A DNA stretch of 64,000 nucleotides from Bacillota bacterium. GTDB lineage: Bacteria > Bacillota_I > Bacilli_A > RF39 > UBA660. Location of the stretch: the NCBI GenBank assembly GCA_015059305.1, contig SVAQ01000004.1, positions 1 through 64,000 of the forward strand, read 5' to 3'. Shown here piece by piece: positions 7,739 through 15,931 of this stretch. Position numbers and translations under genes: made by a program. The notes under the pieces are model-generated. The model was not told the origin of the DNA. It did no database searches and saw only the letters and a program-made list of their open reading frames with translations. Numbering within the stretch: position 1 is the stretch's first letter; every line of letters starts with the position of its first letter.

Positions 7739-9154
7739 TCACTTTTTTAAATCACTAAATAATACAATTAATGGAAAGATTTCTAACCGACCTAAGAGCA
7801 TTCCAATACTTAATACAACTTTAGATAAGGAACTAAACACTGCAAAGGTTTCAATTTCAAAACATAATCCAACATTCGCAAAGGTAGAAAAAACTGCATT
7901 TATAGTTTGTGAAAGACTTACATTATCAAAACTTACTACCATCATAATAATGATAATAAAAAAGCCATATAAAAATAAATAACTGCAGGTACTATTAATT
8001 GTTTCTTCATCAACTTTCTTGCCCTCAAAAGTAATTGTATGTACACTATTAGGATGGATTGCCTTTAGAAAATCTCTTTTTATTGTTTTTAAACAAATTA
8101 TAAGTCTAGATATCTTAAATCCTCCGCATGTACTTCCAGCGCATGCACTAACTAGCATTAAACATAAAATTAAATTTCGGCACGCGGTAGGATAAATATT
8201 AATGTTACCAATCGCAAAGCCTGTACTTGTCATAAGGGAGACAACATGAAACGCCGAATCTTTAAGTGCTTGACCAATATTTGAAAACATTGTGAATGTA
8301 TTTATTAAAATCATTACAATAGATAAGAAACAAATAAAAAAATAATATTTTAATTCTTCACTTTTTAATGCCGTTTTTAAATCTCTCATCACAATTAAAA
8401 AATAAATATTAAAGTTAACTCCAAAAAGGAACATAAAAATAGCTATAACAATTTGATTATAAGTACTATAACTAGCAATACCTGAATTTAAAACTGCAAA
8501 TCCTCCGGTACCTGCTGTAGACATCGACAGTAATACACTATCAAATAAATCCATTTTTCCTAAAAGTAACAAAAAAATTTCAACTAACGTTAAACATATA
8601 TAAATGCCATAAAGGTATAATAAAGTTTTTTTAATTCCTGGAACTAATTTAGCTACGCTAGGACCAGGCATTTCAGCCTTTAAAACATGCATTGATTTAT
8701 CGTTTTTAGCAAGTGGCGCTATTGCCATTACAAAAGCTAATACTCCCATCCCGCCAATAAAATGAGTATAGCATCGCCAAAATAAGATACTTTTATTTAA
8801 AACTTCAACATCTTTAAAGATGCTTGCTCCAGTGGTTGTAAAACCTGAAACAGATTCAAAGAGACTATCTACAAAATTAACATCATGGTTAAGTAAAAAC
8901 GGTAAAGAACCAAGCAAACTAATAATAAGCCATGATAATGCTACAATTATAAAACCGTCTTTAGCGTATAAGTTAACTTTAGAACTCTTAATATTATTTA
9001 AAAGTAAACCAGCACTTAAACTCAATATCAAAGGAAATAAAAATGGAATAATATTTTCCGAATAAATTAATGCAACAATAACAGGGAAAATTAACAATAA
9101 AGAAAAAGCCATGAGAACTTTTCCAAGATATTTATAAATCATTAAATTTTTCAT
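7739..9154 (-). CDS. trkH: Potassium uptake channel TrkH/KtrB
   Basis: Membrane subunit of a Trk/Ktr potassium uptake system, 471 residues with about ten hydrophobic segments. The four selectivity-filter loops are visible: TTTGASIF, STAGTGGF, TSTGFAIG and a Gly-rich CAGSTCGGFK before the final helices. The length and long N-terminal helical hairpin favour TrkH over the shorter KtrB. It lies 3 bp downstream of the TrkA-like regulator, so the channel and its gating ring are co-expressed. Confidence 0.94.
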   Translation of the reverse strand: MKNLMIYKYLGKVLMAFSLLLIFPVIVALIYSENIIPFLFPLILSLSAGLLLNNIKSSKVNLYAKDGFIIVALSWLIISLLGSLPFLLNHDVNFVDSLFESVSGFTTTGASIFKDVEVLNKSILFWRCYTHFIGGMGVLAFVMAIAPLAKNDKSMHVLKAEMPGPSVAKLVPGIKKTLLYLYGIYICLTLVEIFLLLLGKMDLFDSVLLSMSTAGTGGFAVLNSGIASYSTYNQIVIAIFMFLFGVNFNIYFLIVMRDLKTALKSEELKYYFFICFLSIVMILINTFTMFSNIGQALKDSAFHVVSLMTSTGFAIGNINIYPTACRNLILCLMLVSACAGSTCGGFKISRLIICLKTIKRDFLKAIHPNSVHTITFEGKKVDEETINSTCSYLFLYGFFIIIIMMVVSFDNVSLSQTINAVFSTFANVGLCFEIETFAVFSSLSKVVLSIGMLLGRLEIFPLIVLFSDLKK

Positions 9155-9157
9155 CTA

Positions 9158-10513
9158 CTACTCCACCATATCATTTATTTCTAATACTTCAGTAGTACCA
9201 TCAATAATGATTATTGTATCATGTAATTTAATCTCTTCATTACCACTTGGATATATAATCTTTTTATCCCGTAATATTGCAACTATTAAAACATTTTCTC
9301 TAACATTTAAATCTCTTATCTTTTTATTTACACCTTTGAAATCTTCTTTAATATTAAATTCTAACATTTCAAAAACATCATCATCAAATTTATAAACAGC
9401 TTCACAACTACTTTTTTCACTGTTTTGTAGCGCTCTTACGTATTGTACTATATGGTTTGCAGCTATACGATGAGGAGTTATAACCGTATCAATATTGGCT
9501 TTTTCAATAACGCCATCAAGATCAATATGATTAATTTTGGTAATTATTTTAGGGACATCATTAAGTGCTGCAAACATTGAGTAAACAATATTTTCTTCAT
9601 CAATACTTGTCAGTGACACAAATGCATCACAACTAGCAATTCCCTCTTCATATAAAATATTTTGATCAGAAACGTCACCATTTATAATAAGTGCTTTTGG
9701 TAATATTTCACTTAATTCTTTGCACCTTTCAGAATCTATTTCCACAATTTTAACTTGCATCCCTAAATCTAATAATTTTTGAGTTAAATATACAGTTGTT
9801 TTAGAACCACCACTGATAATTACCTTTTTTGTTTTTTGAGATATTAAATTAAAATATTCTAAAAACTTGGTAATATTTTCAAATGTACCAGCTACATGAA
9901 TTTTATCATTTGCAAGAAGCTTTTCTTTACCTCTAGGAATTATAATTTTTCCCTCTCGATCAATAGCACAAACAATAATATTTAAATTCAGTTTTTTAGA
10001 AAAAGCGTTTAAGCTTTGATTTTCTAATTTACTTCCTTCTTTAACTTTTAAAGATATCATCTGTATTCTTCCTTTAAAAAAGGAAGTGGCATCAAGTGCA
10101 CTAGGAATGCTAAGAGAATGAGCGATATGATTAGCAGTTAAATATTCGGGATTAATAACCATTGAAAGACCTAACTCTTCTTTTAAAATACCCACTGCAC
10201 CAGAATATTCTGGCGTTCTAATTCTAGCAATGGTTTGCTTAGCACCTAATTTTTTACCTAATAAAGCGCAAATAATATTTTTTTCATCATTATCCATAAC
10301 AGAAATTAATAAATCTGCGCTATCAATTCCCGCTTCAAGTAAAACTTTTACATCTAAAGCATTACCAGTTACATAATTAACATCGACATTATTTATTAAA
10401 TCTTTTGTGGTTGTAAAATCCTTATCAACAATAGTTATTTCATTATTATTTTCTACTAAACTTCTTGTTAAATATTCTCCTAACTTACCAATTCCTGTAA
10501 TTATGATTTTCAA
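9158..10513 (-). CDS. trkA: Potassium uptake regulator TrkA
   Basis: Cytoplasmic nucleotide-binding gating subunit for TrkH. Tandem architecture: an RCK N domain beginning KIIITGIGKLGEYL (GxGxxG), a C domain near 140-220, a second N domain beginning VIISGGSKTTVYL, and a second C domain. I prefer TTG 10513 to the upstream GTG 10522. GAGGTGA then lies 6 nt upstream, and the protein starts MKIIITGIGK as TrkA proteins normally do. It is first in the trkA-trkH operon. The second domain replaces the usual GxGxxG with GGSKTT, so it may bind nucleotide weakly. Confidence 0.93.
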   Translation of the reverse strand: MKIIITGIGKLGEYLTRSLVENNNEITIVDKDFTTTKDLINNVDVNYVTGNALDVKVLLEAGIDSADLLISVMDNDEKNIICALLGKKLGAKQTIARIRTPEYSGAVGILKEELGLSMVINPEYLTANHIAHSLSIPSALDATSFFKGRIQMISLKVKEGSKLENQSLNAFSKKLNLNIIVCAIDREGKIIIPRGKEKLLANDKIHVAGTFENITKFLEYFNLISQKTKKVIISGGSKTTVYLTQKLLDLGMQVKIVEIDSERCKELSEILPKALIINGDVSDQNILYEEGIASCDAFVSLTSIDEENIVYSMFAALNDVPKIITKINHIDLDGVIEKANIDTVITPHRIAANHIVQYVRALQNSEKSSCEAVYKFDDDVFEMLEFNIKEDFKGVNKKIRDLNVRENVLIVAILRDKKIIYPSGNEEIKLHDTIIIIDGTTEVLEINDMVE

Positions 10514-10586
10514 AAATATCACCTCATATTATTCTAACTATTTAAGTTTATCATATTTCTAAAATAATGGAAGTAACTTTTGCGCA

Positions 10587-10619
10587 TAAAAAAAAGAAAA
10601 ACTAAATTCTAGCTTTTCT
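10587..10619 (-). terminator. Terminator after the SDR gene
   Basis: Ten-base-pair stem (AGAAAAGCTA/TAGTTTTTCT read on the minus strand, one G-U pair) with a T tract, just beyond the SDR stop codon. It separates the FIST operon from trkA. Confidence 0.8.
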
Positions 10620-10627
10620 TCATCGCC

Positions 10628-11368
10628 TTAACTTCTTGCAGCACCATCAATGCTTAATATTTCCCCTGTTACATAACTGGCCATATCACTTGCTAAGAAC
10701 AGGATACCATTAGCAATATCTTGAGGTGTTCCAATTCTACCAAGTGGAATAGTTTTAATTAATGGTTCAATAACTTCTTTTGGAAGCGCTGCTACCATAT
10801 CAGTTTCTGTAATTCCCGGTGCAACAGCATTTACTCTGATTCCTTTAGGTGCAAGTTCACGAGCAAGTGATTTAGTCATTCCATTTACGGCAAATTTACT
10901 AGCTGGATACATTACTCCTGCTGGTTGACCATAAATACTAACCATTGAACTAGTATTTATGATTACACCTTTAGTTTCTTCTAAATAAGGGACTGCTACT
11001 TTAGATACCATAAATACAGATTTAATATTTAAATTAGCAATTTTATCATATTCTTCCTCAGTATAATTTGTAAGTGGTGTACTTGAAGACATTCCAGCAT
11101 TATTCACAACAATATCTATTTTACCGTATGCAGATTTTATTTCATTGAAAGTTTCACATAATTCACTTTCTTTATGTAAACATGGATAAAATCCAATTAC
11201 ATCATATTTTTCATTTTCATTTTTTAATTCTTCTACGGCTTTATTAACAGTTTCTTCACGACTACCTAAAAGGGCTACTTTAGCACCATTTTTAAGGAAA
11301 GTGCGGACAGTTTCAAGTCCTATACCTCTGGTTCCTCCTGTTACAATTGCTACTTTTCCTTCTATCAT
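10628..11368 (-). CDS. Short-chain dehydrogenase/reductase (FabG-like)
   Basis: NAD(P)-dependent classical SDR of 246 residues. The cofactor motif TGGTRGIG is at residues 10-17, NNAG near residue 90, the catalytic Ser in NTSSM near 140, and YPASK as the Tyr-Lys pair near 155. The C-terminus ends VTGEILSIDGAA, as in FabG (3-oxoacyl-ACP reductase), but the family includes many alcohol and sugar dehydrogenases. It is third in a FIST-aldehyde dehydrogenase-SDR operon with no fatty-acid synthesis genes nearby. A role in alcohol/aldehyde interconversion is therefore more plausible than fatty-acid elongation; that is inference. Confidence 0.9.
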   Translation of the reverse strand: MIEGKVAIVTGGTRGIGLETVRTFLKNGAKVALLGSREETVNKAVEELKNENEKYDVIGFYPCLHKESELCETFNEIKSAYGKIDIVVNNAGMSSSTPLTNYTEEEYDKIANLNIKSVFMVSKVAVPYLEETKGVIINTSSMVSIYGQPAGVMYPASKFAVNGMTKSLARELAPKGIRVNAVAPGITETDMVAALPKEVIEPLIKTIPLGRIGTPQDIANGILFLASDMASYVTGEILSIDGAARS

Positions 11369-11384
11369 TTTATCCTCCTAAAAA

Positions 11385-11413
11385 ATCAAAGGTTGGCTAT
11401 TATTAACCAACCC
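11385..11413 (-). terminator. Hairpin between the ALDH and SDR genes
   Basis: GGTTGG/CCAACC stem extended by AT pairs, with TTTGATTTTTT following on the minus strand, placed between the ALDH stop and the SDR ribosome-binding site. It may be a partial terminator or mRNA-stabilising hairpin that lowers SDR expression. Confidence 0.6.
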
Positions 11414-11428
11414 TTAACTTATATTATA

Positions 11429-12865
11429 CTACTTAGTTATATTTTTTAAAATAACGGTTTTAGTTCTAGACATTTCTCTTAAGGTTGTCATAATTCCTTC
11501 ATTACCAATTCCTGAATATTTCCAACCACCAAAAGGTTGTTCAAAAGATCTGAAGAAACTTGCTCCGTTAACAACAAATCCTCCACTTTCAACCTTTTCA
11601 CTAACTTTAATAGCTTTACCCATGTCTTTAGTTATAATACCAGCAGAAAGACCATAAATTGATTGATTAGCAATTTCAATCGCTTCTTCGATTGTATCAA
11701 ATCCAATAACAGAAATTACTGGTCCAAAGATTTCCATATCTTTTGCTACTGCCATGTCTTTAGTAATACCATCTATGATTGTTGGTAAATAGAAAGCTCC
11801 ATCTCTTTTACCACCTATAACAATGTGGGCTCCCTCTTCAACTGTTTGATTTACTTGTTTTTCAACTTCAATTGCAGCTTCCTCACTAATTAAACAACCT
11901 ATATCACTATTCATGTCTGAAGGCATCCCCACTTTTAAAGTTTTAATTTTTTGAACCATTTTATTAATGAATTCATCTTTAACCGAATTTTCTACTAAAA
12001 AGCGTTTTGAAGCACAACATACTTGACCCGTATTATATAATCTTCCCCAAACGGTTTCTTCAACTGCTAAATCTAAATCTCCATCGGCACAAATAATAAA
12101 TGCATCATTACCTCCTAATTCTAGTGAACTATGAGCACAATGTTCTGCACAATTTTTAGCAGCATCAATACCTGCAGCAGTTGAGCCAGTAAGTGTAACC
12201 ATGTCAACTTTTGGATGACTAGTTAAGGTTTTACCTACCACAGTTCCAGATCCGTGAACTACAGAAATAACACCTGATGGTACACCAGCTTCAACTAAAA
12301 GCTCTACATATTTAGTAAGTGTTAAAGGATTTACACTTGCCGGTTTTAAAATAACTGAATTTCCCATTAATAATGCAGGAGGTACTTTGTTAATAAAAAT
12401 ATCACTAGGGAAATTAAACGGAATAATCGCTACTACTACTCCTAATGGTTGTTGAATGGTATATTGAATCGTATTTTCTTGACCAGCTTCTGTTCCTCGA
12501 TAAATAACATTACCATAATCGTGTTTTACTTTTTCCACGTATGCAGGAACACCTACTTGAATATTAGCTATTTCATTATGAGCTTCTCTGATAGGTTTTC
12601 CAGTTTCATCTGATAAAAGTTTAGCTAGTATATCTTTATCTCTTAAAACTAGTGAAGCAAATTTAGTTAAAATTGCACATCTATCTACTACAGACTTTTC
12701 TGCCCAACCTTTCTGTGCTAAATATGCTGCTTCAACAGCTCTTTCAGTATCTTCTTTAGTAAGACTAGGAACTGTATCAACTAATTCATTTGTGGCTGGA
12801 TTAATAACATTAATAACATCACCACTTGATGAATCTACCCATTTTCCAGCAATTAAACTTTTCAT
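11429..12865 (-). CDS. Aldehyde dehydrogenase family protein
   Basis: NAD(P)-dependent oxidation of an aldehyde to its acid, 478 residues. The cofactor region has PFNFP and GSTAAG near 220-230. The general base is Glu in SLELGGNDAFI near 250. The catalytic Cys is in NTGQVCCASKR near 283, and EIFGPVISV is near 375. The C-terminus PFGGWKYSGIGNEG is typical of the succinate-semialdehyde/lactaldehyde dehydrogenase group; the exact substrate is unresolved. It starts 18 bp after the FIST gene and is followed by an SDR, forming one operon. The surrounding promoter and palindrome suggest regulation. Confidence 0.93.
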   Translation of the reverse strand: MKSLIAGKWVDSSSGDVINVINPATNELVDTVPSLTKEDTERAVEAAYLAQKGWAEKSVVDRCAILTKFASLVLRDKDILAKLLSDETGKPIREAHNEIANIQVGVPAYVEKVKHDYGNVIYRGTEAGQENTIQYTIQQPLGVVVAIIPFNFPSDIFINKVPPALLMGNSVILKPASVNPLTLTKYVELLVEAGVPSGVISVVHGSGTVVGKTLTSHPKVDMVTLTGSTAAGIDAAKNCAEHCAHSSLELGGNDAFIICADGDLDLAVEETVWGRLYNTGQVCCASKRFLVENSVKDEFINKMVQKIKTLKVGMPSDMNSDIGCLISEEAAIEVEKQVNQTVEEGAHIVIGGKRDGAFYLPTIIDGITKDMAVAKDMEIFGPVISVIGFDTIEEAIEIANQSIYGLSAGIITKDMGKAIKVSEKVESGGFVVNGASFFRSFEQPFGGWKYSGIGNEGIMTTLREMSRTKTVILKNITK

Positions 12866-12883
12866 ATTCTTAAAAATCCTTTC

Positions 12884-14044
12884 TTAATTTTTAAATCCTG
12901 TGAATGATAATGATAATCCACCAACTGTATTAGCAGAATGTTCACAAGTTCCATATTCACCGAATGTAAATACCATTAAGAATTCTTTATCGCCAGTTAC
13001 TTCTTTAACAGCAGGATAAATTTCTTCTTCTTTACCAACGATTTGTAAACCTAATCTTCTTCCTCCACAGTGTACTAAGAAATAACTTTTAGCATCACCA
13101 ATTAAGGCGTCTACTTCCTTAATAGTTTTTGGATTAGCTGCTACCATAGCTTCTGGTTCCATATGTAATCTAACACAAGCCGTTTTTTCAACTAATCTTG
13201 CTCCAATGTTCATTGAATTATCATCATTTGCAGCCATTGGATGACGAACAGCAGTTGTTCTACCAATAATATCTTTAACTCCTAGTGGATCAAAAATTGT
13301 TGCAGCAAGTAAATTTCCACCAGCTACCTCTTCAGCAGATTTTCCAGTCCATTCACAATATTTTGTTACAGCTGGAACACCATCTATTTCTACTAAAGTT
13401 CTATCGTTTACAACCTTAGTCATAATTCCATAATCTTCAGTTTCTTCATATTGACCATTATATATATTTACCATCGGAGCATCAGTAGCAAATAAACAGA
13501 TTGCACAACCATCAGCAAATACTTTATCATCACATATAATACTCCATTTTCCTTCAACTGTATTATCTGCAGCAGATCCACCAAATACAGGAACTGCACC
13601 AACTACATCTTGAACACCTAAAACATAATCTTCTTCCTCTTTAGGACTAGCAGTCATAAAGAAATAATTAGGTCTTTTGCCATTTAATTCTTTCATAGCT
13701 TCTTTAGCAAGTTCTCTACCTATTTCTCTAGCTGTTTTTCCTTCAACTTTTTCTGCACCGGCAACACCAACTTCAACATCGCCACCAAAACTCATAATTC
13801 CTGAATAACCAGTTTCTGCATTTAAGTATCCGTCATGAGTACAAATCGCAGCTGATGAAGTACAACCTAGAACATGAGCTCCAGCTACTGATCTAATACC
13901 TTCTACAACAGCATTTTGATCCATTACACAAGAAGTAAATAATAAACCAACTTTTGCATCATTTAAGTTTGCCATTTTTGCAGTTTCTACACCACTTGCA
14001 TATGCATCCGCATTTTGACTATAACCAACTTTAGTTTTTAACAT
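12884..14044 (-). CDS. FIST-domain signal protein (FIST_N plus FIST_C)
   Basis: Predicted small-ligand sensor. FIST domains were described as input modules thought to bind small molecules such as amino acids. This 386-residue protein is just the two halves: FIST_N (~25-220; VLGCTSSAAICTHDGY, PVFGGSAADN) and FIST_C (~225-375; VHCGGRRLGLQ, FTFGEYGTCEHS). No attached kinase, cyclase or membrane segment is present, so it may sense or carry a ligand in the cytoplasm. It is first in an operon with an aldehyde dehydrogenase and an SDR. Composition is richer in Ala/Gly/Val than neighbours, suggesting high expression or a different origin. A good AGGAGG site precedes the ATG. Confidence 0.88.
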   Translation of the reverse strand: MLKTKVGYSQNADAYASGVETAKMANLNDAKVGLLFTSCVMDQNAVVEGIRSVAGAHVLGCTSSAAICTHDGYLNAETGYSGIMSFGGDVEVGVAGAEKVEGKTAREIGRELAKEAMKELNGKRPNYFFMTASPKEEEDYVLGVQDVVGAVPVFGGSAADNTVEGKWSIICDDKVFADGCAICLFATDAPMVNIYNGQYEETEDYGIMTKVVNDRTLVEIDGVPAVTKYCEWTGKSAEEVAGGNLLAATIFDPLGVKDIIGRTTAVRHPMAANDDNSMNIGARLVEKTACVRLHMEPEAMVAANPKTIKEVDALIGDAKSYFLVHCGGRRLGLQIVGKEEEIYPAVKEVTGDKEFLMVFTFGEYGTCEHSANTVGGLSLSFTGFKN

Positions 14045-14078
14045 TTTCCTACCTCCTTTGTTAAAATAATTTGGTTTT

Positions 14079-14133
14079 AAGTAGTACTACCCTACTTTAA
14101 TTTTATTATAAAATACCTTAGTATAAATTTCAA
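14079..14133 (-). promoter_or_regulatory. FIST operon promoter with palindromic operator candidate
   Basis: Minus-strand -35 TTGAAA (14128-14133) and consensus -10 TATAAT (14105-14110) with a 17-bp spacer. Just downstream, where transcription should start, is the perfect palindrome GTAGTACTAC (14081-14090), flanked by AAGTAG and CTACTT, giving nested dyad symmetry. This is a plausible repressor site. Confidence 0.7.
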
Positions 14134-14168
14134 TTTACTTCACTTATTTTTACACAACTTTTTTAGGT

Positions 14169-14200
14169 AAAAAAAAGACAACTTATTTTAAAGTTATCTT
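14169..14200 (-). terminator. Terminator after trxB
   Basis: Ten-base-pair stem (AAGATAACTT/AAGTTGTCTT on the minus strand) followed by eight T, immediately after the trxB stop. Confidence 0.8.
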
Positions 14201-15085
14201 CTACTTTTTATCAATATCAGAAACAGCGATAGCGCCTTCAGCTGCAGCAGTAACTAGTTGGTACACACCTTTTTTTATGCAATCTCCAACTGCATAAACT
14301 CCATCTAATTCTGTTTCACAAACTTCATCAACTATAATATCACCATTAATATTAGTTATATTTAAATCATTAAAAATTTCTGTATCAGGTTTATAACCGA
14401 TATAAATAAATACTCCAGATACATTTAAAAGTCGTTCATTATCTAATTTAACGCTTTGAATTTTACCGTTTTCTTCATTAAATTCTTTTATATTTACACC
14501 ATAAATAATTTCAATATTCGGAGTATTTTTTACTTTTTCGACTAATTCTTCTTCACCTTTAAACTCTCTACCACGATGTAATAAATATACTTTATTAGCT
14601 AATTTAGCTAAATATAGTGACTCAGAAAGAGCTGAATTACCACTACCAACAACAGCTACATCGGTACCTTTGTATAAAAAACCATCACAAGTTGCACAGG
14701 TACTTATTCCGCGACCTAAAAGTTCTTGTTCTTTATCAAGGCCTAGATATTTTGGCTTTCTACCCGTTGCAATAATTACATTTCTTGCTTCATATACACC
14801 ATTTTTACTGATGACTTTTTTTACATTTCCATCAATTTCCAATTTTGTTACTTCCTCATATTTAATAGGGATTTGTAAATTTTGAACTTGTTTTAATAAT
14901 TGCATTGATAGATCAACACCACTAATTTCTTCATAACCAGGATAGTTTTTAATTGAAGCAATTTTTTGTAAAATTCCTCCTGGAGCACTTTTTTCAAACA
15001 TTAATACATTTAAACCTGCTCTTTTAGCATAAATACCTGCTGTAATACCTCCCATTCCCATGCCAATGATAATCACATCGTACAT
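14201..15085 (-). CDS. trxB: Thioredoxin reductase
   Basis: FAD- and NAD(P)H-dependent flavoenzyme reducing thioredoxin. The 294 residues give the compact two-domain form. The FAD site is IIGMGMGGITAGIYAKRAG, the redox-active CATC is near residue 128, the NAD(P)H-binding GSGNSALSE is near 145, and the C-terminal FAD motif is VYAVGDC. It lies downstream of uvrA and lgt in the same direction with 15-bp spacing, so the three probably form one transcript. It may supply reducing power for cytoplasmic thiols; the Cys-rich exported proteins at 19-30 kb would need an extracellular oxidant instead. Confidence 0.93.
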   Translation of the reverse strand: MYDVIIIGMGMGGITAGIYAKRAGLNVLMFEKSAPGGILQKIASIKNYPGYEEISGVDLSMQLLKQVQNLQIPIKYEEVTKLEIDGNVKKVISKNGVYEARNVIIATGRKPKYLGLDKEQELLGRGISTCATCDGFLYKGTDVAVVGSGNSALSESLYLAKLANKVYLLHRGREFKGEEELVEKVKNTPNIEIIYGVNIKEFNEENGKIQSVKLDNERLLNVSGVFIYIGYKPDTEIFNDLNITNINGDIIVDEVCETELDGVYAVGDCIKKGVYQLVTAAAEGAIAVSDIDKK

Positions 15086-15100
15086 TTTACCAACTCCTTT

Positions 15101-15913
15101 TTAAAATCTAATATTATTATCATATTTGCTATTATATAAATCTTCAAAGCGACCTTTTCTTGATATCAACATAACTGATACAAGTCCAGCCAAGAAAAGA
15201 ACAATTGAAACGATTTGCGCAGCCTTGAAACCACCAAGCATTAATGAATCAGTTCGCATACTCTCAATAAAGAATCGAATCACTGAATAATACATTAAGT
15301 ATATTCCTGTTAAAGTTCCTATTTTAATATATTTAAATCTACGAATAATAATTAGAACAACGAACCCAATTAAGCATGCAATAGATTCATATAAGAATGT
15401 TGGTTCATAATATAAACCAGATATATTCATACCTTCAATAATAAACTCAGGTAAATGCATACTTTGTAAATGTTCCAAACTCGTTGCAGCTCCATGTGCT
15501 TCACCATTAAAGAAATTTCCCCACCGGCCTATCGCCTGAGCTAATAACAAAGCAGGCACACATAAATCAGTGATTCTAATAAAACGGATATTATACTTTT
15601 TGCAATAAATATATATTGTTAATGCACCAGCAATAATACCTCCATGAATAGCGAGGCCACCTTCCCAAATACGGAATATTGCCATTAAATCACCTTTATA
15701 CATACTATAATTAAAAATTACATAATAAATTCTTGCGCCAATAATACCAAAAATTATTGCCCAAAATGCCATGTTAAATAAGAAATCGCTACTGATACTA
15801 AATCTCTTACCTTCTTTTTGGACCATTGCTACACCAATTACTACACCAATAAGGATTAGTAATGAGTACCATCTTAAAGCAAAGTCACCAATTTGTATTA
15901 TATATGGATTCAT
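15101..15913 (-). CDS. lgt: Prolipoprotein diacylglyceryl transferase
   Basis: Membrane enzyme that transfers diacylglycerol to the lipobox cysteine of prolipoproteins. The 270 residues have about seven hydrophobic segments and the signature GRWGNFFNGEAHG near residue 130. H-G-G-I in LAIHGGIIAG and the Arg-rich late region (RFFIESMRTDS) also match. Its presence fits lipoprotein-like genes in the window at 46813, 50453 and 56256. Spacing to uvrA (18 bp) and trxB (15 bp) suggests an operon. Confidence 0.96.
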   Translation of the reverse strand: MNPYIIQIGDFALRWYSLLILIGVVIGVAMVQKEGKRFSISSDFLFNMAFWAIIFGIIGARIYYVIFNYSMYKGDLMAIFRIWEGGLAIHGGIIAGALTIYIYCKKYNIRFIRITDLCVPALLLAQAIGRWGNFFNGEAHGAATSLEHLQSMHLPEFIIEGMNISGLYYEPTFLYESIACLIGFVVLIIIRRFKYIKIGTLTGIYLMYYSVIRFFIESMRTDSLMLGGFKAAQIVSIVLFLAGLVSVMLISRKGRFEDLYNSKYDNNIRF

Positions 15914-15931
15914 AATATCATCTCTTTAATA

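Noticed and set aside
10523..10586. Cyclic di-AMP riboswitch upstream of trkA
   Set aside because: The 64-bp gap is too short and has no matching conserved segments.
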